NCBI GenBank assembly: GCA_035528035.1
Contig: DATKZI010000004.1
Coordinates: forward strand, 73,473 to 137,472
DNA length: 64,000 bases
Reading direction: 5' to 3'
Origin: JABLTI01 sp035528035
Lineage (GTDB): Archaea; Asgardarchaeota; Heimdallarchaeia; JABLTI01
A program made the translations under genes and the position numbers. Numbering within the stretch: position 1 is the first letter of the stretch; each line of letters begins with the position of its first letter. Positions 1 to 8,928 of the stretch are shown one piece after another. The notes below the pieces were generated by a model. The model was not told the origin of the DNA, did not search any database, and saw nothing but the letters and a program-made list of their open reading frames with translations.

Positions 1-2
1 TT

Positions 3-920
3 TATCCAGCGGGAGCTATTTACCCTCCAAAAAATAATGAACTCCTAAAAACAAGAATGGCAAAAATAGCTGAAATGAAATTACCTCTAATTATTCATCC
101 AGATTCAGGGTTTGCAGATGAAACTGAAAAATTATTTTTAGAAAAACATCAAGATCCAATTAATAGTTTTTTAGCAGCGCACAATCAATTAGATGAAGCA
201 CAAGCATTGGTGGATTTCCTGCAAATAAATAAGAAAATTAATTGTCATTTACATTGCGCTCATATTACTGCAAAAGAAACAATGGAGATTATGATAGAAA
301 ACAAAGATCTAAAAACACTCACAGGAGAAGTTTGTCCTCATCATTTATTTTTAACTCAAAAAGATTTGTTGAAATTCAAAGCAAATGCAAAATGTTTACC
401 ACCTTTACGAACAAAAGAGGACCAAAAAATTCTATGGAAAGCTTTGAATGATGATCACTTGAATATTATTGCTACAGATCATGCGCCGCATTCTCATAAT
501 GAAAAATATTGTGAATTCGAAGCTGCTGCATCGGGTATACATGGATTAGAAACATTGTTACCTGTAATGTTTACAGGAGCATTTAAGGGAATGATCCCTC
601 TCGAGAAATTAATACCTAAAATGACAAGTAATCCTGCTGAATATGCACTAATAAAACAAAGAGGAGAAATAAAGGAAGGGAATTTTGCTGATTTAATAAT
701 CGTAACAAAAGAGAAAAGTGTAGTGTCTGCAGAGCATTTTGAATCAAACGCAAAATGGACACCTTTTGATGGATTTGAATCGGAAGTAACATTAAAACAA
801 GTCTTTGTAAATGGCCATTTAGCAAAAGATGATGAATTTGTTGAATCAAAAGCTAAAGCTGGAAAAATACTTGAGAGACGATTACAAATAGAGAAAGAAA
901 TACTTGAACCAAGTGAATAA
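3..920 (+). CDS. pyrC: dihydroorotase, 5'-truncated by the window edge
   Basis: The frame is open through the left edge, so the first ATG at 57 is internal; the upstream residues YPAGA match the loop following the first metal site of dihydroorotases. The enzyme interconverts carbamoyl aspartate and dihydroorotate in pyrimidine synthesis. Visible amidohydrolase motifs are IIHPDSG, HLHCAHIT, the metal-ligand segment EVCPHHLF, the catalytic-Asp strand IIATDHAPH, SGIHGLETLLP, and the C-terminal GEIKEGNFADLIIV that closes the small beta domain. The N-terminal HxH motif lies outside the window. It could be another cyclic amidohydrolase such as allantoinase, but ATDHAPH and SGIHGLET favour dihydroorotase. 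The next gene follows after 23 bp, suggesting co-transcription. Confidence 0.9.
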   Translation, partial: YPAGAIYPPKNNELLKTRMAKIAEMKLPLIIHPDSGFADETEKLFLEKHQDPINSFLAAHNQLDEAQALVDFLQINKKINCHLHCAHITAKETMEIMIENKDLKTLTGEVCPHHLFLTQKDLLKFKANAKCLPPLRTKEDQKILWKALNDDHLNIIATDHAPHSHNEKYCEFEAAASGIHGLETLLPVMFTGAFKGMIPLEKLIPKMTSNPAEYALIKQRGEIKEGNFADLIIVTKEKSVVSAEHFESNAKWTPFDGFESEVTLKQVFVNGHLAKDDEFVESKAKAGKILERRLQIEKEILEPSE

Positions 921-943
921 CAATAGGATGGAAAAAATAGACG

Positions 944-1489
944 ATGATAGAAGAGGATGATACAAGAGAAGAAAAATTCATTGTTGATACTATGTACCAA
1001 AGAATCGCTCGATGGTTACGAGTACTAGGATATGACACGGAATTAGTTACAGTAAGTGTTGATTATAAAGTAATAAAAAAAGCTATAGAAGAGCATAGAA
1101 TTTTAATAACAAGAGATGAGGATTTAAGAAGAAGAGCAGAAAAATTAGGTGTGAAAGTATTAACAATAGATGGAGAAACAATTGAGGAAAGATTAGCGGA
1201 ATTACATAAAGAAATAGGAATAAAGCTATTTTTATCAAAAAATTCACTACCAAGATGCTCAATTTGTAATGGAGAAATAACAGTTATTGAAAAAAATGAA
1301 ATAGATGATAGAATACCTGAAGGAACAAAGAAGCAATATAACGAATTTTATATTTGCTTGAATGAAAAATGCAAGCAAGTTTACTGGGAAGGATCCCATT
1401 GGTCAAAGATAGTACAGTCACTAAAGGAAAGTAGAAGGATAATAGGGGAAGAATTAGGAGAGGATAAGAAAAAACTAAGCAAAAATTAA
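944..1489 (+). CDS. Mut7-C family PIN-like RNase with zinc ribbon
   Basis: A 181-residue protein of the Mut7-C family, widespread in archaea and related in fold to PIN nucleases. The N-terminal half has the family hallmark FIVDTMYQRIARWLRVLGYDTE at about residues 12-33 (conserved early Asp and the ARWLR helix), then ILITRDEDLRRRAEKLG with the acidic residues expected at the catalytic site. The C-terminal half has a zinc ribbon, CSICN at about 106 and CLNEKC at about 138, then YWEGSHW, typical of the family. Family members are predicted RNases; the substrate here is unknown. It sits 23 bp after dihydroorotase and just before the AMMECR1 gene. Confidence 0.85.
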   Translation: MIEEDDTREEKFIVDTMYQRIARWLRVLGYDTELVTVSVDYKVIKKAIEEHRILITRDEDLRRRAEKLGVKVLTIDGETIEERLAELHKEIGIKLFLSKNSLPRCSICNGEITVIEKNEIDDRIPEGTKKQYNEFYICLNEKCKQVYWEGSHWSKIVQSLKESRRIIGEELGEDKKKLSKN

Positions 1490-1537
1490 TTATTGGAAAA
1501 GGAGAGAAAGAGGAAGAAGGAAAAAGAAGGAAAAAAA

Positions 1538-2173
1538 ATGGTAGATAAAGAATTAGAATATACTGTAGAAGATGGTAAATTTTTAGTTGAACTAGCAAGG
1601 AAATCAATTATACATTTTTTGACATTTGGGAAAGTGATAGCAATTCCTGACAATGTGCCAAAAAAATTACAAGAAAATGCAGGAGTATTTGTAACTCTAA
1701 ATAAAAGAGATGAAATGGGTGGAAAAGGATTAAGAGGGTGTATAGGCTATGTTTTACCTGTTTATCCATTAGTAAAAGCAACAATAGAAGCAGCAAAAAG
1801 TGCTGCTGTAAATGATCCAAGATTCTCAACAGTTCAAATAGAAGAATTATATGACATCGAAATCGAAGTAACCATTTTAACACCTCCTAAAAAAATAGAA
1901 GTAGATGATCCATTGGAATATTTAGATGAAATAGCCATAGGAAGAGATGGTTTAATAGTTAAAAATGGTGGACGAAGCGGATTATTACTTCCACAGGTAC
2001 CAATGGAATGGGAATGGACAGTAGAAGAATTTCTAGAACATACCTGTCAAAAAGCATGGTTGCCTAAAAATTGCTGGAAGGATCCAAAAACTGTAATAGA
2101 AAGTTTTACCGGAATAATCTTTCATGAAATTGAACCAAATGGAGAAGTAATTAGAAAAGAATTTTGGGAATAG
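1538..2173 (+). CDS. AMMECR1 family protein
   Basis: Encodes 211 residues from the ATG at 1538; a TTG at 1493 would add 15 Lys/Glu-rich residues, but a purine-rich GAAGG stretch just upstream of 1538 and the usual archaeal length favour the later start. The family signature LRGCIGYV is at about residue 63, followed by the conserved SAAVNDPRF segment, EIEVTILTPP, GRSGLLLPQV and the C-terminal CWKDPKT region. The family is conserved across archaea and eukaryotes (human AMMECR1); its biochemical function is unsettled and is often suggested to be nucleic-acid or redox related. It lies close behind the Mut7-C gene and is probably in the same transcript. Confidence 0.9.
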   Translation: MVDKELEYTVEDGKFLVELARKSIIHFLTFGKVIAIPDNVPKKLQENAGVFVTLNKRDEMGGKGLRGCIGYVLPVYPLVKATIEAAKSAAVNDPRFSTVQIEELYDIEIEVTILTPPKKIEVDDPLEYLDEIAIGRDGLIVKNGGRSGLLLPQVPMEWEWTVEEFLEHTCQKAWLPKNCWKDPKTVIESFTGIIFHEIEPNGEVIRKEFWE

Positions 2174-2281
2174 AAAAGAATTCAGAGTAAAAATTGTTTT
2201 TAATGTTAACATTATTAGTATAACCGATTATTCATATACAATATTGTGTTAATTAATAGTAGAGATGAAGGAGTGATTAAG

Positions 2282-2974
2282 ATGAGAAGAGAATATTATC
2301 CTGAAGAAATGAGGACAGTAGAACCTAGAAGATCACTAATTAGTAATTTAATTGGTACTACAGTAAAAATCAAAATAAATACCTTAATAGTCGTTATAGC
2401 AGCTATAATCTACATAGCATTAATTATTTCTATACCAACAACACCAGGTGAATCGTATTATTTTGAAAATATAACCTATTATGTTGGTGGTCGACCAGGA
2501 CCTTACCCAATAGCACTTGGACCATATCCAGTTTATAAACACTTACTAGATTACAAACCAATCTTTCATATCACTTATTGGATAGCAACATTAGGATTTA
2601 TTATTGCAGGATCGGGAATGATTTTCAAAAATGGAATAGAAGCAGCAAGAGCAATTAAACTCTATTATATCGTAAATACAGCGATAATAGTCACAGGAGC
2701 TATAAAGATAATTACGATGTTAATAGTCCAATACTACCTTTGTTATATTTCAAATATTATATTAACAATATTTCTAATGAGCATACCAATGATCATAGTA
2801 TTGCCAATTCAAATACTGATAGGAAAAAGTGAAATCAGTAGTATAGAATGGATAAAAGAGAAACAAGATAAAGGAAAAATAGCTAAATTTGGTGCAATAA
2901 CAACGATAGGAATAATGGAACTACTTTCAATTTTAATTGCAGTATCTTACTTGGGAATCGAAAAAATCATTTAA
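2282..2974 (+). CDS. multi-pass membrane protein, unknown function
   Basis: Encodes 230 residues from the ATG at 2282, preceded by AAGGAG; an upstream GTG at 2246 is possible but less well placed. About five hydrophobic helices are visible: near residues 30-52, 97-117, 130-155, 160-182 and 205-228. A Gly/Pro/Tyr-rich outer loop (GGRPGPYPIALGPYPVY) lies between helices 1 and 2. The N-terminus is charged and presumably cytosolic. I do not recognise a family. The final codons (EKII, stop) and the next 14 bases are repeated exactly at the end of a short frame near 3584. Confidence 0.7.
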   Translation: MRREYYPEEMRTVEPRRSLISNLIGTTVKIKINTLIVVIAAIIYIALIISIPTTPGESYYFENITYYVGGRPGPYPIALGPYPVYKHLLDYKPIFHITYWIATLGFIIAGSGMIFKNGIEAARAIKLYYIVNTAIIVTGAIKIITMLIVQYYLCYISNIILTIFLMSIPMIIVLPIQILIGKSEISSIEWIKEKQDKGKIAKFGAITTIGIMELLSILIAVSYLGIEKII

Positions 2975-3000
2975 AAAAATAAAGAGAAAAAGAAAAGCAT

Positions 3001-3471
3001 GTGAATAAAGTTATGAAGAAATTTCCAGAAGTAAAAGGTAAAGATTTGGAAGGAAAAAATTATACTCTACCATTTGATCTTAAAGGGGAACTAAATATCG
3101 TAATAGTTCCTTTTTTACAATATCAACAATTTATAGTAAATCATTGGACGGAATATTTAGAGGAACTACAAAAGAAATACCCTTTTGTCGAATTTTACGA
3201 AGTACCTACATTAGCAAAAGGATACACAGCGGTGAGATTTATAATAGATGGGGGAATGAGAGGAGGGATACCAGATATAAAAACAAGGCAAAGAACAATA
3301 ACGGTTTATATAAACAAAAAGAAATTCAAAAAAGAATTAGGAATAGAAACTGAAGAGATGATAAACATATATCTATTAAGAAAAGATGAGATACTTTGGG
3401 AAGAAAAAGGGGATATAACAGAAGAAAAAACGCGTATATTGGAAACAATTATTAAAAAAAATGAAAAATGA
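3001..3471 (+). CDS. thioredoxin-fold redoxin-like protein without CxxC
   Basis: Encodes 156 residues from GTG 3001 (or 152 from ATG 3013; neither has a strong ribosome site). The pattern FPEVKGKDLEGKNYTLP, then LNIVIVPF, WTEYLEEL and RTITVYINKKKF follows a thioredoxin-like/ATP10-like redoxin layout: a peroxiredoxin-type N-terminal strand, a central beta-alpha-beta, and a late strand with YLLRKDEILWEEKG in place of the usual 'LLDxxGxIxW'. There is no cysteine at the normal active-site position, so a thiol redox role is unlikely; ATP10-type assembly factors are a similar cysteine-poor offshoot. The function is unknown. The gene stops inside an ATGA overlap with the next short frame. Confidence 0.6.
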   Translation: MNKVMKKFPEVKGKDLEGKNYTLPFDLKGELNIVIVPFLQYQQFIVNHWTEYLEELQKKYPFVEFYEVPTLAKGYTAVRFIIDGGMRGGIPDIKTRQRTITVYINKKKFKKELGIETEEMINIYLLRKDEILWEEKGDITEEKTRILETIIKKNEK

Positions 3472-3584
3472 GAAGGGAGAAATTTCCACTGCTTTTGAGA
3501 AGAGCAATAAAAGGAAGAGCAAGGATAATAAGAGGAACAACGGTAAGAGCAATAACATATCTAGAAAGAGAGAAAATCATTTAA
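3468..3584 (+). CDS. possible 38-residue basic peptide, translationally coupled
   Basis: A short frame starting in an ATGA overlap with the stop of the redoxin-like gene. The product would be very basic (about 11 Arg/Lys in 38 residues) with no recognised motif, ending YLEREKII. Translational coupling is the only support; base composition alone could produce such a frame. The last codons and trailing bases (3573-3594) repeat 2963-2984 exactly, so the region may instead derive from a duplication of the end of the membrane-protein gene. Confidence 0.3.
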   Translation: MRREKFPLLLRRAIKGRARIIRGTTVRAITYLEREKII

Positions 3585-3669
3585 AAAAATAAAGTGTTAA
3601 AAAGAAGATGAATATTAAAAAAATAAGAAAATATAAAGAAGAAAACCTAAGAATCTAAACTGTTAAGTA

Positions 3670-3677
3670 TTTATAAA
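3670..3677 (+). promoter_or_regulatory. candidate TATA box (TTTATAAA)
   Basis: TTTATAAA lies about 25 bp upstream of the first base of the GC-rich hairpin at 3699, the usual archaeal TATA-to-start spacing. No protein-coding frame follows on this strand, so the promoter would drive a non-coding RNA. Confidence 0.4.
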
Positions 3678-3698
3678 GGAAAGTACATATAGAAATAT

Positions 3699-3850
3699 GG
3701 AGAGCGAAATTAGCTTTTAATCAAGCTCTCCGAATCCCATAAACCTCTCTCTCCCCAATAAAAAAATAACTCCCTTTTCCTGTGACGGGGGCTTTCTTAT
3801 GCCCCTGTCCTATTTATTTCCGACAAATTATTTTGAGTTTTTTTTCTTTT
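3699..3850 (+). ncRNA. candidate structured non-coding RNA
   Basis: An intergenic stretch with two GC-rich hairpins in a very AT-rich context. The first is GGAGAGC (3699-3705) pairing with GCTCTCC (3725-3731). The second is GACGGGGGC (3784-3792) pairing with GCCCCTGTC (3801-3809) with one G-U pair. A TATA box lies about 25 bp upstream, and a T-rich stretch at about 3836-3855 could terminate it. The rest of 3585-4006 shows no gene. I do not recognise an RNA class: no tRNA fold, no clear C/D box pair, and no RNase P or SRP core. Confidence 0.4.
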
Positions 3851-4006
3851 AAAAATGGTATTTTATTTAATTATTTCATAACCTAGGTTCTTCCTATGAT
3901 AAAAAATATCATTCATTATACTCTTTTTTTATTACTTTATAGAAATCAGTGAAGGTATATTCCTTTTTTGAATAAAAAAAGAAAAATAAACAAATATTAT
4001 CAATGT

Positions 4007-5581
4007 TCATTTTCCCAAAAGATCCAAAAATTGTTTAAACGTATCTATTTGTGCCAAGATCTGCTGCCTTTCACCTTCGCGACCAAGTTGTCGCAAGATT
4101 TCTGCAGTTTCTTCCAAGATGGTGATTCTATCTCGAGGATCCTTGTTATCATTTGTTTGAATTAATCCCAAAACTTTCAATGCTTGGAGTTTTTCTTCCA
4201 AGAGATTATTTTTCGTAGCAAGAACTTTCGCTTCATTGGCATACTTTCTAGCAATATCGTATCTCCTAGCATTTGAGAAATAGATTCCAAGATTACTTAA
4301 TGCTAGTATTTGGTGTTTAATTTCACCTATTTGTGCACTGATATGAATCACTGAAAGAAATAAGTCTAACGCAGCATTTAAATCACCATTTTTGAATGCT
4401 TGTTGTGCAACCATTTCTATATGTTGTATTGCTTCAAGATTCTTCCTTGGTAGTGCAGCAATTGCTCTTTCTATTTTATTGACTATTTCTATAAGATTAA
4501 TTCCTGGTACCCCTCTAAGATACTCAAAATAACTCGGTAAAGTGGATGATGGAGAACTAGAGGGTATCGATGATTGTGAATTAGATGGGGCTATTAAAGG
4601 AGTTGCTGGTTCTGTTGGATTATCTCTCATTATTTGTGAGATTTCATTAAAAGCATTATGACGATTTACTAGAGTATTAACTTGTTGTACTATTTCTGTA
4701 GCTTCTTGTTGTTGTTTTTCTTCTTCAAGTTGATTTTCAGCTTGCACAATCTTATTATTTATTATGATATTCAACTCATCATCAAGTTGTGGGATGTTTG
4801 TGTTTGAATAAGATGGATCAAATAAAATTAATTCTTTCCAAATATCATATCTTGTATGATCCAAACAAAGAGCAATACGGAGATAAGTTATAGCGGCACT
4901 ATCTTTTTTCTCTTTTTTAGAGATCCTTGCTAAATCCATCCAAACATCAGGAACATATGGATGAAGTAACACTAATTCACAAATATCCTTCTTCTTTGGT
5001 ATTTTATGAGTACCTTGTTTATTTATTCCTTCAGGATAGTATTTTTCAAGTAGTTTATGGAATTTTTGGAATTCATTCCAATGTTCCACAAAATTCACAT
5101 GATGTATTAACATGGATTTTACGTGAGTTTTTTCTGTGTAATTAGCTGGATATTTACCAAATTTCCAGGATGACACTTTTATATCTGGAATCTCTCCTAA
5201 AAAGACTCTTCCCAAGAAATGGATCATATATTCTGGTTTCTCTGAAGTAAACATTTCTCGCATTAAACCAATGAATTGCCTTCTTTTCCATTTCTCTCCT
5301 AATTGTTGCTCAATAAAGATTTCTTGGGAGTTAAAAGCATAATCTTTGTAGATTTTTAGATATCCGAGAAAAGATTCAAAGTGAGGAGTATATAGAGCAG
5401 CAATTTTTGGGTCCTCTGACAATAACAATAATTGCAAAGAATCAATATGTAATTGAAATATTGTTTGGTAGTAAATGTTCGAATTAAGAGCTTTAAATGC
5501 TCTAGGACTATAATAGGAATCTATTCCAAAAATCGATTTAATTGTATCATTCATTTTGAGATAATCATCATCAGTGAGCAT
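4007..5581 (-). CDS. TPR-like helical repeat protein
   Basis: A 524-residue soluble protein starting at ATG 5581. The N-terminal about 280 residues are alpha-helical with a TPR-like stretch around 205-245 (VWMDLARISKKEKKDSAAITYLRIALCLD). A low-complexity Ser/Pro/Gln linker lies at about 310-350. The C-terminal about 150 residues hold TPR-like repeats, e.g. AFKNGDLNAALDLFLSVIHI, ALSNLGIYFSNARRYDIARKYA and ALKVLGLIQTNDNKDPRD. TPR arrays mediate protein-protein binding; the partner is unknown. It is transcribed away from the ABC exporter block. The upstream region contains one copy of the 58-bp repeat, with a TATA-like ATATAAAC around 5674-5681. Confidence 0.7.
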   Translation of the reverse strand: MLTDDDYLKMNDTIKSIFGIDSYYSPRAFKALNSNIYYQTIFQLHIDSLQLLLLSEDPKIAALYTPHFESFLGYLKIYKDYAFNSQEIFIEQQLGEKWKRRQFIGLMREMFTSEKPEYMIHFLGRVFLGEIPDIKVSSWKFGKYPANYTEKTHVKSMLIHHVNFVEHWNEFQKFHKLLEKYYPEGINKQGTHKIPKKKDICELVLLHPYVPDVWMDLARISKKEKKDSAAITYLRIALCLDHTRYDIWKELILFDPSYSNTNIPQLDDELNIIINNKIVQAENQLEEEKQQQEATEIVQQVNTLVNRHNAFNEISQIMRDNPTEPATPLIAPSNSQSSIPSSSPSSTLPSYFEYLRGVPGINLIEIVNKIERAIAALPRKNLEAIQHIEMVAQQAFKNGDLNAALDLFLSVIHISAQIGEIKHQILALSNLGIYFSNARRYDIARKYANEAKVLATKNNLLEEKLQALKVLGLIQTNDNKDPRDRITILEETAEILRQLGREGERQQILAQIDTFKQFLDLLGK

Positions 5582-5624
5582 ATTTTGCTATTAAAAAAGC
5601 AGTAATTTAAATATTTTCTAATTG

Positions 5625-5682
5625 CTAAGCGAAAAATCTCTTTGGAAATCATTCATTTACTTTAAGTTCTTTAGTTTATATT
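5625..5682. repeat. direct repeat copy A (58 bp) flanking the ABC exporter block
   Basis: Matches 13999-14056 in the same orientation with about 5 mismatches; the last 32 bases (5651-5682 versus 14025-14056) are identical. It lies between the TPR-protein start and the exporter block. On the minus strand it contains a TATA-like ATATAAAC, so it may include the promoter of the TPR gene. The rest of 5582-5999 is AT-rich with no convincing gene except the short frame listed separately. Confidence 0.8.
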
Positions 5683-5778
5683 TTCTATAGGAGGTGTGGT
5701 TTCTCCATTAATTAATGACAAAGGCATTAATCCAATTACAAATATACTTATTAAAATTAGATTACTGAATTTTTTCAA
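5671..5778 (-). CDS. possible 35-residue secreted peptide or signal-peptide remnant
   Basis: A minus-strand TTG frame encoding two lysines, an about 20-residue hydrophobic run (FSNLILISIFVIGLMPLSLI) and a short polar tail NGETTPPIENIN. This is the shape of a signal peptide with almost nothing behind it. AGGA lies 13-16 bases upstream of the TTG. Its last codons fall inside repeat copy A; the equivalent sequence next to copy B does not keep the frame. It may be the leftover N-terminus of a lost secreted protein. Confidence 0.25.
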   Translation of the reverse strand: MKKFSNLILISIFVIGLMPLSLINGETTPPIENIN

Positions 5779-5999
5779 AATTAATTCTTTTCCTACCTAA
5801 TAATTTAGGTACTATAAATTTATATAAAGAATATATTTAAATTTAATTATTTTTTTGTCGATAGTTCATTAAATAAATAAGTAGTTAAGTAAAACATATA
5901 AAATAAGTTGCATTAAAGCTTCAATAATTAACAAATTTAGTCCCTAAGCATTCTAAAATAATTTAAAGTTCAGATACTATCGTTATAGTCTTTAATAAA

Positions 6000-8852
6000 C
6001 TACTCAGTTTTATGTGATTTGAAATTTTTAACGAAAAGAGTTAAACTTGCCCACCAGCCGATTAAAACACTGGCTAAAACAAGGAACCAGGTTCCAATAA
6101 ATATCCACCAGGGATACCAAATTGTAAAATCTTTATAGTCTGTTACTAAATTTAACATAAGAACAGAGAGGTTATTTAGATATGGAATGGAAATAGCAAT
6201 TGCTATGATAATTGGAACAAATATCACTAATACAAACTCTAAAGTAAAATTACGTACAATAAATCGTCTTTTTGCACCATTTTGAATGAAAATCTCAATC
6301 AATCTTTGCCTTTCTTTATAGATGTTCATCGCTTTAAAACAACCGTAAATTACTAGTGCTACTAGTGAGAAAATTGTAATAATTGTAAATAATTTCATTC
6401 CTAACGAATTCAAATTATTATCCATAGTTGCAAGACGATCTTCGAGTGTATAAGCTATTAACTGATAGTTTGAAGTTAATTCTTCCTTTATTGCAGTAAT
6501 ATTCGCTCCTTCAGAGGTTTTGATAAGTAAATAGTCCTTTTGGATTCTATCCCGTTGGTTATATTCCAAAATTAAATCCTTAGTTTGCTCACTAACAACT
6601 AAATCAATATATGTTGGTTGATCAAAAAGTTCATAAAGAAAAATTGCCTCGAACTGCTTTCTTGGTACTAAAGGAAAATAGCTAAAATCATTAATATAGA
6701 CTAATTTTTTTGGTTGGTAAACGCTTGGTGTTATTCCGATAGTTGTAAAGATTGCACTTTTATCATAATTATGTTTTTGAGCATATTTTCTATTCATCAT
6801 ATATGTTAGGTCAGAGTCTAACATTGATATATCAGTTTTTGAATAGCCATCTTGGTTTAACAGCGTAAAATTAACAACTTCAACAAATTCAGAAACATTT
6901 GTCAGAACATAGAATTTAATACAATAAAGTGAATCATCATAGACATTGGAATCTTCCAAAATAAGTTTGATAGTACTTACTACAGTTGATAGCTCAATGC
7001 CGTCAATTTTAGAAATATTTGCTTTTATACTCCCTTCAATATCCCAATTTTCAACAAGAATATCAGAACAACCAATTGAAAGATTTGCTTCCAATTCATT
7101 ATGGTAATCAACTGATTTATTCATTATAAAACCTGGTGTAACACACAGTCCGATTAAAAAGAAGACCATTATAGTGTTTTTATAATTCCCTATGTAAATG
7201 GATAAATGTTTCATGGAAAGAGAAATGTAATTTTTGACGTTCTTCCATGTTGAAGAACCTATTCGATTCCACAGATAAATCATAATACGCCTTAAAAATA
7301 ACAAAATAGCTGCTAATAAGAACAAAATGCCTATATCAGCTATTATACTGAATCCAATGAAAAAATTAACAACATAGTAGATTTCATCATAATCACCATT
7401 ATATGCAAGAAATGAAACTAATAATCCTGGTATTGTCAAAGCTAGTCCTGGAACTAAAAAATTCAATTCAGGTAAAGAAAATATTTTACTAAAGAATTTT
7501 CTTCTCTTTGTTTTGTATTGCTCCAAAACTGTAGCTTTAGTTTTTCTTAGTTGGACTAAATCTATTAAATAATTGATTATAAAGAATACGAAGTATATAA
7601 TTAATAGAATAAACATAGAAGAGAAATTCGATAATCCAGCAAAAAAGGACACATCTGATGATAAGCCCAATGATTGAACAATAATATAAGCGACTATCAA
7701 ACTTACAATTAAGCCAATCACTAAACTTACCCCTAAAAGTATCAGATTTTCTAACAAGACAAATTTACTAAGTAATTTGTTATCCAAACCATGTGTTTTT
7801 AGAAGACGATAATTCTCCTTTTTCGCGAAATTATTTGCCTGATAAATTTCAATACTAATAAATCCTATAAGTAGGATTAAAGGAGAGCAAATTAGCAGCT
7901 GATTATAGATTTGTAAGTACCAATCCATATTGAAATTGTTTAAGGCAGAGATGAGATCTCCACAGAAATCTGTGTTATGTGAACTAGCCAAGTACACAAG
8001 TGATTTATCGTCCGAATAAGAATATTCATTTAATTCTCTAAGATATTTCTTAGTTCTGAGATGTTGTAGTGTAAAAGTATAATCAAAGTCTATAGAGACT
8101 TTAAGACTATTTTGTTTATTATCAATTTCATTCACTAAATTATAGAAATAATTACTAGTGGTTATAAAATAATTATTAGTTCTTCGTAAGATATCTGTTG
8201 ATAGATTATTATTATAAAATACTGATTCCAAATCATTAATGATACCAACAACTTGACAGCTGGTTATTATTGGATAATTATTATAAACAATTCTACCTGT
8301 AAGATTAAGTATATCGCCAATATCAAAGAGGGATTGATTTAATGCATCGTAATATAATATTTCAGTTCTGTTTTCTGGTAATCTTCCTGAAAATAAATTA
8401 TTCTCAATTATATTTTGAGAATTATCATCAAAGGTACTTAAGTAAATTTGATTGTATTTGTTATAAGATATAAAATTGGGTAAATCTATTTCCAGTACAC
8501 CTGTACTACTTTTCAAAACGTTTGGCATTATTTCATCTAATTTACCTTCAACCTCATTAATTCCTTTCATAAGAAAATTTGAAGCTAAACTCTCTGAATC
8601 CTCTATTCCCCCATCAGATATAACACTTATTTCATTATCATTCAACCAATCATGATTGGTTTCAAGGTATTTGTAAAATGAATCTTGATACAGACTAAAT
8701 GAAACAAGAATAATAGTTGAAAACATTAGAAAGAAAATTGACCCTATGACTAGCATTGTAATTACTCGTTTTTTACTTGCTTTGAAATAAATAGCAAGAA
8801 TTTTCCTAAGTGGTAATCCGGGTTCTATTGAACCATCTTGTTGTTGATCCAT
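6000..8852 (-). CDS. FtsX/MacB-type ABC transporter permease (copy 2)
   Basis: A 950-residue membrane protein. There is a TM helix near residues 30-55, then a large extracytoplasmic domain (about 60-310), three TM helices in 315-430, more helices in 465-530 and 560-585, a second extracytoplasmic domain (about 590-790), and three C-terminal helices (about 805-940). This is a double FtsX-like layout. FtsX/MacB permeases do not carry substrate through a pore but transmit ATPase movement to extracytoplasmic domains for lipoprotein, peptide or lipid handling. It is 76 bp downstream of the double-ATPase gene and closely resembles the 959-residue permease upstream (both have GCSDIL..W, MN[RK].YAQ, and NDFxYFPL), so the pair probably forms a heterodimer. 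The substrate is unknown. Confidence 0.85.
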   Translation of the reverse strand: MDQQQDGSIEPGLPLRKILAIYFKASKKRVITMLVIGSIFFLMFSTIILVSFSLYQDSFYKYLETNHDWLNDNEISVISDGGIEDSESLASNFLMKGINEVEGKLDEIMPNVLKSSTGVLEIDLPNFISYNKYNQIYLSTFDDNSQNIIENNLFSGRLPENRTEILYYDALNQSLFDIGDILNLTGRIVYNNYPIITSCQVVGIINDLESVFYNNNLSTDILRRTNNYFITTSNYFYNLVNEIDNKQNSLKVSIDFDYTFTLQHLRTKKYLRELNEYSYSDDKSLVYLASSHNTDFCGDLISALNNFNMDWYLQIYNQLLICSPLILLIGFISIEIYQANNFAKKENYRLLKTHGLDNKLLSKFVLLENLILLGVSLVIGLIVSLIVAYIIVQSLGLSSDVSFFAGLSNFSSMFILLIIYFVFFIINYLIDLVQLRKTKATVLEQYKTKRRKFFSKIFSLPELNFLVPGLALTIPGLLVSFLAYNGDYDEIYYVVNFFIGFSIIADIGILFLLAAILLFLRRIMIYLWNRIGSSTWKNVKNYISLSMKHLSIYIGNYKNTIMVFFLIGLCVTPGFIMNKSVDYHNELEANLSIGCSDILVENWDIEGSIKANISKIDGIELSTVVSTIKLILEDSNVYDDSLYCIKFYVLTNVSEFVEVVNFTLLNQDGYSKTDISMLDSDLTYMMNRKYAQKHNYDKSAIFTTIGITPSVYQPKKLVYINDFSYFPLVPRKQFEAIFLYELFDQPTYIDLVVSEQTKDLILEYNQRDRIQKDYLLIKTSEGANITAIKEELTSNYQLIAYTLEDRLATMDNNLNSLGMKLFTIITIFSLVALVIYGCFKAMNIYKERQRLIEIFIQNGAKRRFIVRNFTLEFVLVIFVPIIIAIAISIPYLNNLSVLMLNLVTDYKDFTIWYPWWIFIGTWFLVLASVLIGWWASLTLFVKNFKSHKTE

Positions 8853-8928
8853 ATTTTCACTTTTCCATATTGTTTATTGTTATATACATTAATTCTATTG
8901 TTTACAAGCTACAATAGAAATGAATCAC

